A DNA stretch of 64,000 nt, from the NCBI RefSeq assembly GCF_002803155.1, contig NZ_NNBP01000010.1, positions 1-64,000 on the forward strand, in the 5' to 3' direction. The notes beneath the pieces are model-generated. The model made no database searches and had not been told where the DNA came from. It saw only the letters and a program-made list of their open reading frames with translations. This stretch comes from Streptomyces sp. CB02959. GTDB taxonomy: Bacteria > Actinomycetota > Actinomycetes > Streptomycetales > Streptomycetaceae. Below, piece by piece: positions 49,350 to 57,911 of this stretch; within the stretch, counting starts at the first letter, position 1, and each line of letters begins with the position of its first letter. A program made the translations under genes and the position numbers.

Positions 49350-50636
49350 ATGCCCACTGAACAAGTCCCGCGAAATGCGACACGAAGAATGCCTGCGTTC
49401 CTTGCGTTCGCACTCGCCATGCCGCTGTCACTGCTGGCTACCACGCCGGCTCACGCAGAAGACCCCTCGTGTGACAAGGGTTCCAACACCGGGTGCATGA
49501 CCATCGCCCGCGTGCAGCACGAGGTCACCGGGATGGCGCGGGCCGGGAACCCGAATGGCGCCGTTGATCTGCTGAATGACGGCTCATCGGACAGCAATGA
49601 CCCCGTCCTGCGGCCCACGGACAAGGGCACGGTGCCGAGCGATCAGTGGAGCTTCAAGCCCAACCCCAACAACGACGGCAGCTTCCAGATCGCCAACAAC
49701 ATCCCCAGCAAGAGCGGCTGCGTCGAAATCGACGGAAATGGCTTCCTCACCATGAACGTCACCTGCGATGCCACAAACCAGAAACAGCTGTTCTACGCCG
49801 AACCGGTCACCGGCGTGGCCAACACCTACCTGATTCGGCGCGCCGACAACGACGAATGCGTCTCGTCGTATTGGGACCAGTACGCCTCCCCTTACGCCGG
49901 CGGTGCCGCCCTCCAGATGAATTCCCGTGGCTGCACCGCTGGAGCGGGCGCCAGCGGGGGAGACACCACTGAGCAGTGGACCGTGACCGCGGCCCCCGGT
50001 GACGGCGCAAGCGGCCCGACCCTCGATGATCTGGCGACGCAGTACGCGCTGACCCAGCGCAACAAGGGATCCGGCGTCATCACGTCGAGTTCGTACACCA
50101 TCACCGACGACTCCAAGCCCGCCTTCATCGGACCCTACTCACTCGTTTCCACATCGAGTGACCAGGATGGTTCCTCCCCCAGCTGCAAGAACTCCAGTAC
50201 CGCCGGCGATATGAGCTGCACCTTCAACTGGTCGTCGTCCACAGCGGACACAATCACCGAGACAAGCACCGTCGGCGTCAGCCTCACGCTCGGACCGGGC
50301 AAATTCGGTGGCGAGGATCTGAGCCCACTGAAATCCGACGTCCAGGTTGGCTACCAACACACCTGGAGCAGCAATCAGACCAGCACTGATACATCGGGCA
50401 CCAGTAAGGCATTCCAGATTCCGCCCGGCCAGACAGCGTGGTTGGTGCGAGCCTTGGCGCTCAAGACGACCACCGGCGACTGGACATTCAGCAACGATGT
50501 CGGGTCGACGTGGACGCACCACATGACCGTCACCATGCCGGTGGAGGGCGTCGACGGTTTCCACAGCATCACCGCGAAATGCGACACGCTCTCCCAGGAG
50601 CCCGAGTGCACGTCCACCAGGCCCGGTGGGGTGTAG
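49350..50636 (+). CDS. Secreted beta-trefoil lectin with aerolysin-like domain (candidate pore-forming protein)
   Basis: A 428-residue exported protein. Residues 1-36 are a Sec signal peptide (ATRRMPAFLAFALAMPLSLL, cleavage after AHA). Residues 45-215 look like a ricin-type trefoil with QW-type repeats (SDQWSFKP, TEQWTVTA). Residues 230-428 have alternating Ser/Thr-rich segments (STADTITETSTVGVSLTLG; GYQHTWSSNQTSTDTSGTS) and FQIPPGQTAWLVRALALKT, the style of aerolysin/ETX-MTX2 beta-pore-forming domains. Start 49350 follows GAAAGGG at 9 bases. Base composition is lower in GC than its neighbours, which suggests transfer. Function as toxin or carbohydrate-binding protein is inferred. Confidence 0.7.
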   Translation: MPTEQVPRNATRRMPAFLAFALAMPLSLLATTPAHAEDPSCDKGSNTGCMTIARVQHEVTGMARAGNPNGAVDLLNDGSSDSNDPVLRPTDKGTVPSDQWSFKPNPNNDGSFQIANNIPSKSGCVEIDGNGFLTMNVTCDATNQKQLFYAEPVTGVANTYLIRRADNDECVSSYWDQYASPYAGGAALQMNSRGCTAGAGASGGDTTEQWTVTAAPGDGASGPTLDDLATQYALTQRNKGSGVITSSSYTITDDSKPAFIGPYSLVSTSSDQDGSSPSCKNSSTAGDMSCTFNWSSSTADTITETSTVGVSLTLGPGKFGGEDLSPLKSDVQVGYQHTWSSNQTSTDTSGTSKAFQIPPGQTAWLVRALALKTTTGDWTFSNDVGSTWTHHMTVTMPVEGVDGFHSITAKCDTLSQEPECTSTRPGGV

Positions 50637-50797
50637 TCAGCTGGAGCGAGTCGTTCGTGCGAAGCGGGTCCAGCCATCTATCGGCGGTGAATGCCGCTCA
50701 GGCTCCTGGCCCATCCGTACGATCCGTGAACTGAAGGCCGGCTGAACAGGCTGGTTGCGCCTAACGGGCACATGGTCTTTGACCCGGCGGGCTGATT

Positions 50798-50835
50798 GAT
50801 CCCGGCTGCCTCGCACATCCGAGGCAGCCGGGATC
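50798..50835 (+). terminator. Terminator-like hairpin after the lectin-toxin gene
   Basis: GATCCCGGCTGCCTCG and its exact complement form a 16-bp perfect stem around CACATC, 162 bases after the gene. It is followed by GGTGTTTGTG, which is only a weak T-tail. Confidence 0.65.
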
Positions 50836-50841
50836 GGTGTT

Positions 50842-51121
50842 TGTGAGCCGATTCCCCGAAACGCAGAAACACACCTGGTTCACGCGGAACACGGAGAGCA
50901 GCGATACCACGGGCACTCTGAAGCCCGGCGAGGTCGGTTGGGCCGACGAGGTGTCGGTCACCCGGAACGCAAAGGGCAACTGGCACCTCGGCGAATCGGT
51001 CGTCTCGCGGGCAGGCTGGCTGGGCCACTCCGACCCCGGGCTCACGCTGCGGAAGTACTCCCACTTCCTGCCCCGCGCGGGCGCGCGGGGCAGCACTGCC
51101 ATCGACGCGATCTTCGCGTAG
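50842..51121 (+). pseudogene. Decayed 3' end of a tyrosine recombinase (integrase)
   Basis: Reading ends with GESVVSRAGWLGHSDPGLTL and RKYSHFLPRAGARGSTAIDAIF, the box-II end of actinobacterial phage/plasmid integrases (LGHSDPxxTLxxYxH, where the last Tyr region is catalytic). The match begins near 50985. Upstream residues do not resemble the rest of an integrase, and the catalytic Arg box is missing, so this is a remnant. It marks the right border of the accessory patch with the LAL regulator and lectin-toxin gene. Confidence 0.75.
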
Positions 51122-51271
51122 CCGCGGACCGGACAGCGCCGGGTCCGGACTGATGAGTCCGTAGGATCCCCGGCTCGATCGCAAAGTCCCAGAGAAGTCC
51201 CACGGATGCCGCTGCACCCCTCCCTGACTCGCTAAGCAGCAGGTCAGACGGGGGGCGGCGGCATCCGCGTA

Positions 51272-52801
51272 TCAAATGTCCCGGAAGATCTCGATCTGCG
51301 CGCCGATCGAGTTGAGGCGTTCGGCGAGGTCCTCGTAGCCGCGGTTGATGACGTAGACGTTGCGCAGGACCGAGGTGCCCTCGGCGGCCATCATGGCCAG
51401 GAGGACGACGACGGCGGGGCGGAGTGCCGGGGGGCACATCATTTCCGCGGAGCGCCAGCGGGTGGGGCCGTCGACCAGGACGCGGTGCGGGTCGAGGAGT
51501 TTGACCTGGGCGCCGAGTCGGGTGAGGTCGGTGAGGTAGATGGCGCGGTTGTCGTAGACCCAGTCGTGGATCAGGGTCTGGCCCTGGGCGGTGGCCGCGA
51601 TGGCCGCGAAGAAGGGGACGTTGTCGATGTTGAGGCCCGGGAAGGGCATGGGGTGGATCTTGTCGAGCGGGGCCTGGAGTTTGGAGGGGCGGACCGTCAG
51701 GTCGATGAGTCGGGTGCGACCGTTGTCGGCGGGGTACTCCGCGCTGCGCTCGTGGTCCAGGCCCATCTCCTCCAGGACGGCCAGTTCGATCTCCAGGAAC
51801 TCCACCGGGACCCGGCGGATCGTCAGTTCCGACTCGGTGACGACCGCGGCGGCCAGCAGGCTCATCGCCTCGACCGGGTCCTCGGAGGGTGCGAAGTCCA
51901 CGTCGCGGTCGATCTTCGCCACGCCGTGGACGGTGAGGGTGGTGGTGCCGATCCCGTCGACCCGGACGCCCAGTTCCTCCAGGAAGAAGCACAGGTCCTG
52001 GACCATGTAGTTGGAGGAGGCGTTGCGGATGACCGTGACGCCGTCGTGCCGGGCGGCGGCCAGCAGCGCGTTCTCGGTGACGGTGTCGCCGCGTTCGGTC
52101 AGGACGATGGCGCGCTTGGGGGCGACGCTGCGGTCGACCTCGGCGAGGTAGGTGCCGTCGGTCGCGGTGATCTCCAGGCCGAAGTGCCGCAGTGCGGTCA
52201 TGTGGGGGGTGACGGTCCGGGTGCCGAGATCGCAGCCGCCCGCGTAGGGCAGTTTGAAGCGGTCCATCCGGTGCAGCAGCGGGCCGAGGAACATGATGAC
52301 GCTGCGGGTGCGCCGGGCCGCCTCCAAGTCCATGGCGGCCAGGTCGAGTTGGGCCGGCGGCACGATCTCCAGGTCGTTGCCGTCGTTGATCCAGCGGGTG
52401 CGGACGCCGATGCTGCCCAGCACCTCCAGGATGCGGTAGACCTCCTCAATGCGGGCCACCCGGCGCAGAGTTGTGCGGCCCGCGTTGAGCAGCGTCGCGC
52501 ACAGCAGCGCGACGCAGGCGTTCTTGCTCGTCTTGACGTCGATGCTGCCGGACAGTCGGCGGCCGCCGACCACCCGCAGATGCATCGGCCCCGCGTACCC
52601 GAGCGAGACGATTTCGCTGTCCAGGGCCTCGCCGATGCGGGCGATCATCTCAAGGCTGATGTTCTGGTTCCCGCGTTCGATGCGATTGACCGCGCTCTGG
52701 CTGGTGCCGAGTGCGTCGGCGAGCTGCGTCTGTGTCCAGCCACGGTGCTGCCGGGCGTCACGGATGAGCCTGCCGATGCGTACGAGGTAGTCGTCTGCCA
52801 T
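51272..52801 (-). CDS. murA: MurA-like enolpyruvyl transferase fused to an N-terminal HTH domain
   Basis: A 509-residue fusion. Residues 5-65 are an XRE-type helix-turn-helix (WTQTQLADALGTSQSAVNRI). Residues 72-509 are a UDP-N-acetylglucosamine 1-carboxyvinyltransferase, which starts peptidoglycan precursor synthesis with PEP. The catalytic Cys is kept in YAGGCDLGTRTV (about 191-202), and the substrate Lys-Asn in KTSKNACVALL (about 90-100). The usual RPxxxL loop is changed to RTRSVIMFLGPLLHRMDR. A perfect palindrome lies 11 bases before the start, a plausible operator for the HTH. The ATG at 52801 lacks a strong ribosome site. Confidence 0.88.
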   Translation of the reverse strand: MADDYLVRIGRLIRDARQHRGWTQTQLADALGTSQSAVNRIERGNQNISLEMIARIGEALDSEIVSLGYAGPMHLRVVGGRRLSGSIDVKTSKNACVALLCATLLNAGRTTLRRVARIEEVYRILEVLGSIGVRTRWINDGNDLEIVPPAQLDLAAMDLEAARRTRSVIMFLGPLLHRMDRFKLPYAGGCDLGTRTVTPHMTALRHFGLEITATDGTYLAEVDRSVAPKRAIVLTERGDTVTENALLAAARHDGVTVIRNASSNYMVQDLCFFLEELGVRVDGIGTTTLTVHGVAKIDRDVDFAPSEDPVEAMSLLAAAVVTESELTIRRVPVEFLEIELAVLEEMGLDHERSAEYPADNGRTRLIDLTVRPSKLQAPLDKIHPMPFPGLNIDNVPFFAAIAATAQGQTLIHDWVYDNRAIYLTDLTRLGAQVKLLDPHRVLVDGPTRWRSAEMMCPPALRPAVVVLLAMMAAEGTSVLRNVYVINRGYEDLAERLNSIGAQIEIFRDI

Positions 52802-52812
52802 GGGGTGACCGT

Positions 52813-52828
52813 ATCTCAGATATGAGAT
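52813..52828. promoter_or_regulatory. Perfect palindrome upstream of the HTH-MurA gene
   Basis: ATCTCAGATATGAGAT (6-4-6 dyad) ends 12 bases from the HTH-MurA start and 63 bases from the divergent DUF1648 gene. Its place suggests binding by the XRE domain of the fused protein, to control itself and perhaps the neighbour. Confidence 0.55.
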
Positions 52829-52864
52829 GGGTGCGGCATTGTCGATCGCGGGTCGTTGTTCTAC

Positions 52865-52870
52865 TAGGAT
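52865..52870 (+). promoter_or_regulatory. -10 box of the DUF1648-GntR operon
   Basis: TAGGAT, a frequent Streptomyces -10 sequence, lies 20 bases before the ATG at 52891 with GGAGG in between. TTGTCG at 52839 is a possible -35, but the spacing (20) is long. Confidence 0.4.
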
Positions 52871-52890
52871 GCGAACAACTGGAGGTTGCC

Positions 52891-53877
52891 ATGATGCGAT
52901 CCATGCCGTCCGACCCGCCCGTGAACGCTCGTCGGCGGGGCTGGACAGTCGCCTTGCCGTTCATCCTCGTCACCGTGACCCTCGGTGGCATCTACGCATC
53001 CGTCGCCGGCCGGCTGCCCGAACGGATCGCCACCCACTTCGGCTTCGACGGCCGACCCGACGGCTACTCCTCGACGCAGGGCTTCCTGTGGGGGTGCCTG
53101 CTGACCCTGCTCGTCCTCGGCGCGGGCACCGTCGGCCTCGTCCAGCTCCGGATGCCCGCGCAGAGCGGGCGCCTGCTGGTCGCGACGGGCTACTTCACGG
53201 CCGTCGTCCTCGGCTGTCCGGCGGTCGCGATCCTGTTCGGGAACGCCGGTGGGACCGACGTGGCCGCGGTCCGGCTGTCCGGCTGGCAGATGTTCGTGGC
53301 GCTGGGGGCGGGCGTCGTCGCCGCCGGGCTGGGGTGGCTGCTCGCCGGCGCCGACCCGGCGGAGCGCCGTCCGGCGTCCGGGCCGGTGCGCCGCCTGGAC
53401 CTGCCCGCCGGTGTCCGGGCCGGCTGGTCACGGACCATCAGCTCGCCGCCGATGGCCGTGCTGGCCGGTGCGATGGCCTGTCTCGGGGTCGTCCTGGGAG
53501 TGTCCGCCGGGTGGGTCGGCGGTGCGGTCATGCTCCTCGGCGGCCTGGCGGTCGCGGTCCACTGCTCCGTGCGGGTGACCGTCGACCGGCGCGGGCTGAC
53601 CCTCACCCCGACCCTGCTGCCGGTCCCGCTGCACCGGATACCGCTGGGCAAGGTGGCGGAGGCGTCCAGCCGCCGGATCTCCACGCTCGCCGAGTACGGT
53701 GGCTGGGGGTACCGCATCCGGCCCGGCGGCAGCGGCCTGCTGCTCCGTTCGGGCGAGGGGGTGGTGCTGCGGCTCACCACGGGCCGGGAGTTCGTGGTGA
53801 CGGTCGACGACTCCGCAACGGCCGCCGCGCTGCTCAACACGTATCTCGACCGCGAGCGGTCCGGGGAAGGAGGCTGA
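52891..53877 (+). CDS. DUF1648-type membrane protein
   Basis: A 328-residue protein. The N-terminal membrane helix (about 20-38) is followed by RLPERIATHFGFDGRPDGYS, the DUF1648 signature. Further helices lie near 65-85, 100-120, 135-155 and 190-235. A soluble C-terminal strand-rich part follows. The function is unknown. GGAGG stands 5 bases before the start. A GntR regulator of YtrA type begins one base after the stop; such pairs are common and suggest joint control. Confidence 0.82.
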   Translation: MMRSMPSDPPVNARRRGWTVALPFILVTVTLGGIYASVAGRLPERIATHFGFDGRPDGYSSTQGFLWGCLLTLLVLGAGTVGLVQLRMPAQSGRLLVATGYFTAVVLGCPAVAILFGNAGGTDVAAVRLSGWQMFVALGAGVVAAGLGWLLAGADPAERRPASGPVRRLDLPAGVRAGWSRTISSPPMAVLAGAMACLGVVLGVSAGWVGGAVMLLGGLAVAVHCSVRVTVDRRGLTLTPTLLPVPLHRIPLGKVAEASSRRISTLAEYGGWGYRIRPGGSGLLLRSGEGVVLRLTTGREFVVTVDDSATAAALLNTYLDRERSGEGG

Positions 53878-53878
53878 C

Positions 53879-54238
53879 GTGCTGTTCCGTGTCGACCCGG
53901 GCTCGCCGGTTCCGCTCGGCGACCAGATCGCCGCATCGGTGCGCGGCGCCATCGCCGACGGATCGGTCCGGTCCGGTGAACGGCTGCCCGCCGCCCGCGC
54001 GCTCGCCGCCTCGCTCGGCGTCAACGTCCACACCGTGCTCCGCGGCTACCAGCGGCTGAAGGAGGAGGGGCTGATCGAACTCCGCCGCGGCCGCGGCGCG
54101 GTGGTCACCGGAGCCGCCTCGCCGGCCCGCGCCCGCGTCGGCGAGACCGCCGAGCGCCTCATCGCCGAGGCGCGCCACCTGGGCCTGACCGACGAGGAGA
54201 TCGTGCGGGTGGTCCGGCTGGGGTTGGAGGGGGGCTGA
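53879..54238 (+). CDS. GntR-family regulator, YtrA type
   Basis: A 119-residue short GntR protein: a winged helix (GERLPAARALAASLGVNVHT and LRGYQRLKEEGLIELRRGRG, about residues 30-75) plus a 40-residue dimerising tail ending in LTDEEIVRVVRLGLEGG. There is no effector domain, as in YtrA. It is coupled to the DUF1648 gene (1-base gap; GGAAGGAGG before the GTG start) and probably represses the operon. Confidence 0.9.
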   Translation: MLFRVDPGSPVPLGDQIAASVRGAIADGSVRSGERLPAARALAASLGVNVHTVLRGYQRLKEEGLIELRRGRGAVVTGAASPARARVGETAERLIAEARHLGLTDEEIVRVVRLGLEGG

Positions 54239-54397
54239 CCCGGCCCGGCCGCCGCGCGGGGGCCGACGGCTTCGGGGCGGACGGCGGTACGTTGCCCGGG
54301 CGCGGTGCCGTAAGGCGGTTCGGGGCGGCGCGGGCCGGGCAGGTGGCGGGCACGGAATTCGGGACGGCCGCCGCGGCGGCCGGGACAGGAGGCGGCG

Positions 54398-55234
54398 ATG
54401 CGGCCGGCGACGGATGTGTACGAACCGGCACCGCAGGCCACCGCCGCCCTGCTCCGCGCCTTTCTGACCGGACTCCGGGACCGGGTGCCGCTGCGGGCGC
54501 TCTGGGCCCACGGCTCGCTCGCCGGCGGCGACTACCAAGAGGGCCGCAGCGACCTCGACCTGATCGCGTTCCTGGCCCGTCCCGCCACACCGCAGGAGGC
54601 GGACGACCTGGCCGGTCTGCACCGCCGGCTCGCCGCGACCGGCGGTCCGGCGGCCCGGTCGCTGCACTGCGCCTACCTCGACGGCACCGCGCCGGACGAC
54701 CCGGCGCATCTCCATCTGGCATGGGCCCACGAAGAGTTGATGCACCGTCAGATCACCCCGGTCACCCGCCGGGAACTCCACACCTTCGGCCGGGTCCTGT
54801 ACGGCGAGGACCCGGCCGCGCTCCTGCCCCCGGTGACCGACGACCAGCTGACCGCCTTCGTCCTCGCCGACCTGCGCGGCTTCTGGCGGCCCGCGTTGGG
54901 CCACCCGGAATACTGGCTGCGGGACATCTGGGTGGACCTCGGGTTGCTGACCCTGGCCCGCGCGACCGTGACCCTGCGCAACGGCACCTTGATCAGCAAG
55001 CGCCGCGCGCTGCCCGTGCTGGCCGGGCTGGGCGCGCCGACGCAGGTCCTCGCCGACATCCGGCACCGGCGCTACGGCCCCGCGCCCGCGTCACCGGACG
55101 CGCCCCCGTCACCGGACGCGCCCGGGGCGCCCGACGCCCACCGCGCCGACTGGCCGGTCCGGCGCGCCGAGCTCACCCGCGCCTTCCTCGCCCCGGCCAT
55201 CGACCGGACACTGGCCGCGTACGGGAGCGGCTGA
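54398..55234 (+). CDS. Nucleotidyltransferase-fold protein (ANT(3'')-like)
   Basis: A 278-residue protein. The pol-beta type catalytic pattern HGSLAGGDYQEGRSDLDLIA (about 39-58) holds GS and DxD. A helical C-terminal domain follows, as in streptomycin adenylyltransferases. A short Pro/Ala/Asp repeat (SPDAPPSPDAPGAPDAH) interrupts residues 229-248. Its substrate may be an aminoglycoside or another small molecule; resistance is not proved by sequence. Confidence 0.75.
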   Translation: MRPATDVYEPAPQATAALLRAFLTGLRDRVPLRALWAHGSLAGGDYQEGRSDLDLIAFLARPATPQEADDLAGLHRRLAATGGPAARSLHCAYLDGTAPDDPAHLHLAWAHEELMHRQITPVTRRELHTFGRVLYGEDPAALLPPVTDDQLTAFVLADLRGFWRPALGHPEYWLRDIWVDLGLLTLARATVTLRNGTLISKRRALPVLAGLGAPTQVLADIRHRRYGPAPASPDAPPSPDAPGAPDAHRADWPVRRAELTRAFLAPAIDRTLAAYGSG

Positions 55235-55264
55235 GCCGTCCGGGAACGCGCCGCCCGGATGCCC

Positions 55265-56203
55265 TCACTCGTCGAGGAACGTCAGGTCCAGCACGGCGAG
55301 CCGCACCGGGTCGGCCAGGATGTCGATCTCCACGATCCGCCCGTCCGCGACGGTGAAGCCCATCACGGAGAACGGCCGCCCCTCCCGCATGCTGACCAGC
55401 CCAGGCGCCCCGTTGACCAGCGCCGGCCGCGCGGACGACACGACCTTGGAGTACAGCATCGCCTGCTCGATGACCGCCGCCGCGCCGCGGACCAGCTTCG
55501 TCATGTCGGGTGCCGCGGCCCCGCCGTCGGCGCGCAGCACCACGTCCGGGTCCAGGACGGCCAGCAGCGCATCGAAGTCCCCGCCGCGCGAGGCGGCGAG
55601 GAAGGCGTCCACCACCTCGCGTCGGCGGGCCGGGTCGGTGTCCGGGACCGGCGCGGTGCCCTGGACCCGGCGGCGGGCTCGGCTGGCGAGCTGGCGCGCG
55701 GCGGCCGGGGTGCGGTCGACGATCGGGGCGATCGCGTCGAAGGGGACCGCGAACATGTCGTGCAGGACGAAGGCGAGCCGTTCCGCGGGCGTCAGGGTCT
55801 CCAGGACGACCAGCAGCGCCAGGCCCACCGAGTCCGCCAGCAGCGCCTCCTGCTCCGGGTCGGGCCCCTCCACCCGGCTCACCACCGGCTCGGGGACGTA
55901 CACCCCGCCGTCGAACGGGTCCTCGCGCCGGGCCCGCCGGGTGCGGAGCTGGTCCAGGCACACCCGGCCGACGATCGTCGTCATCCAGCCGCCCAGGTTC
56001 TCCACCCCGTCCACCCCGGACCGGCTCAGCCGCAGCCACGCCTCCTGGACGGCGTCGTCCGCCTCGCTCAGCGAGCCGAGCATCCGGTAGGCGACCGCCC
56101 GCAGTTGGCCGCGCTGCTCCTCGAAGCGGGTGGCCAGCCACTCCCGGTCCGCCCGGTCGCCCGGTTCCTTGCCCGCGGCCGCCGCGGTGTGCTTCTCGTC
56201 CAT
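55265..56203 (-). CDS. ECF sigma factor with C-terminal SnoaL-like domain (SigJ/ECF41 type)
   Basis: A 312-residue sigma factor. Region 2 (about 22-95) has YRMLGSLSEADDAVQEAWLR and region 4 (about 140-190) has LTPAERLAFVLHDMFAVPFD. The linker YVPEPVV replaces the WLPEP motif of ECF41. The C-terminal 110 residues are an NTF2/SnoaL-like domain which in ECF41 factors controls activity; its usual DGGGK motif is altered to DGGAAAPD. The typical partner oxidoreductase gene is not adjacent. Start 56203 is chosen because the upstream 36 codons look non-coding; the ribosome site is AGGACACC. Confidence 0.88.
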   Translation of the reverse strand: MDEKHTAAAAGKEPGDRADREWLATRFEEQRGQLRAVAYRMLGSLSEADDAVQEAWLRLSRSGVDGVENLGGWMTTIVGRVCLDQLRTRRARREDPFDGGVYVPEPVVSRVEGPDPEQEALLADSVGLALLVVLETLTPAERLAFVLHDMFAVPFDAIAPIVDRTPAAARQLASRARRRVQGTAPVPDTDPARRREVVDAFLAASRGGDFDALLAVLDPDVVLRADGGAAAPDMTKLVRGAAAVIEQAMLYSKVVSSARPALVNGAPGLVSMREGRPFSVMGFTVADGRIVEIDILADPVRLAVLDLTFLDE

Positions 56204-56332
56204 GACCGGTGTCCTCCCTCGCGCCTGCTGCGATCCGGCCCGCCGGCGCTCTCCGTGTGCGGCCCGTTCCCGCTCACCACACTGACGGACGGGCCGCCGC
56301 AGATGTGACACGGCCTCCGATCCCGGGGAGCG

Positions 56333-56375
56333 GAAGAGGCCGGCCCGGCGCCGTGGGCGCCGAGCCGGCCTCTTC
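56333..56375 (-). terminator. Terminator of argG
   Basis: A long stem GAAGAGGCCGGC with its complement encloses a second stem CGGCGCC-GTG-GGCGCCG. It lies about 55 bases after the argG stop in its direction of transcription. Confidence 0.8.
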
Positions 56376-56429
56376 GGTGGTCCGTTCTCCTCCGGGAGCC
56401 GAGCCGAGCCGTCCGCTCGGCGGGCCGGA

Positions 56430-57875
56430 TCAGTCCGTGCCGAACTCCATCGCGGCGCGGTCCAGCATCTCCTCGTCGTCGGAGACCTCGCCGCGGGAGG
56501 CGATGGCCTCGGCGCCGCCCTCCGGCATGCTGCCGATCAGCCCGGTCGCGGCCGCCTGGGCGGCACCGACGGCGGGGTTGGTGGTGCCGATCAGGCCGAT
56601 CCCGGCGTACTGCTCCAGCTTGGCGCGCGAGTCGGCGATGTCGAGGTTGCGCATGGTGAGCTGGCCGATCCGGTCCACCGGGCCGAACGCCGAGTCCTCG
56701 GTGCGCTCCATGGACAGCTTGTCCGGGTGGTAGCTGAAGGCCGGGCCGGTGGTGTCGAGGATCGAGTAGTCCTCGCCGCGCCGCAGCCGCAGGGTGACCT
56801 CGCCGGTGACGGCCGCGCCGACCCAGCGCTGGAGCGACTCGCGCACCATCAGGGCCTGCGGGTCCAGCCAGCGGCCCTCGTACATCAGCCGGCCCAGGCG
56901 CCGCCCCTCGTTGTGGTACTGGGCGAGGGTGTCCTCGTTGTGGATCGCGTTGACCAGCCGCTCGTACGCGGCGTGCAGCAGCGCCATGCCGGGCGCCTCG
57001 TAGATGCCGCGGCTCTTGGCCTCGATGATCCGGTTCTCGATCTGGTCCGACATGCCCATGCCGTGCCGGCCGCCGATGGCGTTGGCTTCCATCACCAGGT
57101 CGACGGGGGAGTCGTACTCCTTGCCGTTGACCGTCACCGGGCGGCCCTGGTCGAAGCCGATGGTGACGTCCTCGGTGAGGATGTCGACCTCGGGGTCCCA
57201 GAACCGCACGCCCATGATCGGCTCGACGGTCTCCACGCCGGTGTCCAGATGCTCCAGCGTCTTGGCCTCGTGGGTGGCGCCCCAGATGTTGGCGTCGGTG
57301 GAGTACGCCTTCTCCGTGCTGTCGCGGTAGGGCAGGTCGTGGGCGAGCAGCCACTCCGACATTTCCTTGCGGCCGCCGAGCTCGGTCACGAAGTCCGCGT
57401 CGAGCCAGGGCTTGTAGATCCGCAGGTTCGGGTTGGCGAGCAGGCCGTAGCGGTAGAACCGCTCGATGTCGTTGCCCTTGAAGGTGGAGCCGTCGCCCCA
57501 GATCTGGACGTTGTCCTCCAGCATTGCCCGCACCAGGAGCGTGCCGGTGACGGCGCGGCCGAGCGGGGTGGTGTTGAAGTAGGCCCGCCCGCCCGAGCGG
57601 ATGTGGAACGCCCCGCAGGTGAGCGCGGCCAGGCCCTCCTCGACCAGCGCCGCGCGGCAGTCGACCAGACGGGCGATCTCGGCGCCGTAGGTCTTCGCGC
57701 GGCCGGGCACCGAGGCGATGTCGGGCTCGTCGTACTGACCGATGTCGGCGGTGTAGGTGCACGGGATGGCGCCCTTGTCGCGCATCCACGCGACCGCGAC
57801 GGAGGTGTCGAGGCCGCCCGAGAAGGCGATGCCGACGCGCTCGCCGGCGGGAAGGGAGGTGAGGACCTTAGACAT
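56430..57875 (-). CDS. argG: Argininosuccinate synthase
   Basis: A 481-residue enzyme joining citrulline and aspartate with ATP, the penultimate step of arginine synthesis. It is of the longer E. coli-like ArgG type. The N-terminal ATP-pyrophosphatase loop is AFSGGLDTSVAVAW (about 14-27); citrulline/aspartate residues lie around QIWGDGSTFKGNDIERFYRY. The start at 57875 is favoured because CATACT lies six bases before it, as in a leaderless promoter; a longer start at 57890 is possible. An ARG box overlaps the -35 region, so ArgR repression by arginine is likely. Confidence 0.95.
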   Translation of the reverse strand: MSKVLTSLPAGERVGIAFSGGLDTSVAVAWMRDKGAIPCTYTADIGQYDEPDIASVPGRAKTYGAEIARLVDCRAALVEEGLAALTCGAFHIRSGGRAYFNTTPLGRAVTGTLLVRAMLEDNVQIWGDGSTFKGNDIERFYRYGLLANPNLRIYKPWLDADFVTELGGRKEMSEWLLAHDLPYRDSTEKAYSTDANIWGATHEAKTLEHLDTGVETVEPIMGVRFWDPEVDILTEDVTIGFDQGRPVTVNGKEYDSPVDLVMEANAIGGRHGMGMSDQIENRIIEAKSRGIYEAPGMALLHAAYERLVNAIHNEDTLAQYHNEGRRLGRLMYEGRWLDPQALMVRESLQRWVGAAVTGEVTLRLRRGEDYSILDTTGPAFSYHPDKLSMERTEDSAFGPVDRIGQLTMRNLDIADSRAKLEQYAGIGLIGTTNPAVGAAQAAATGLIGSMPEGGAEAIASRGEVSDDEEMLDRAAMEFGTD

Positions 57876-57881
57876 AGGAAG

Positions 57882-57911
57882 AGTATGCATCCTCGCGCAT
57901 GGTCATGCAAA
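57882..57911 (-). promoter_or_regulatory. argG promoter with ARG box
   Basis: On the minus strand TTGCAT, 17 bases, CATACT, six bases and then ATG of argG. TTGCATGACCATGCG (57895-57910) has the ARG-box layout TGNAT, four bases, ATNCR. It covers the -35 box and spacer, the right place for repression by ArgR. Confidence 0.6.

Noticed and set aside
50842..51121. Functional integrase gene and attachment site
   Set aside because: Only the C-terminal box is readable and no tRNA or paired att repeat was found nearby.
54398..55234. Proven aminoglycoside resistance gene
   Set aside because: The nucleotidyltransferase motif is clear, but many such proteins act on other substrates; resistance cannot be claimed from sequence.
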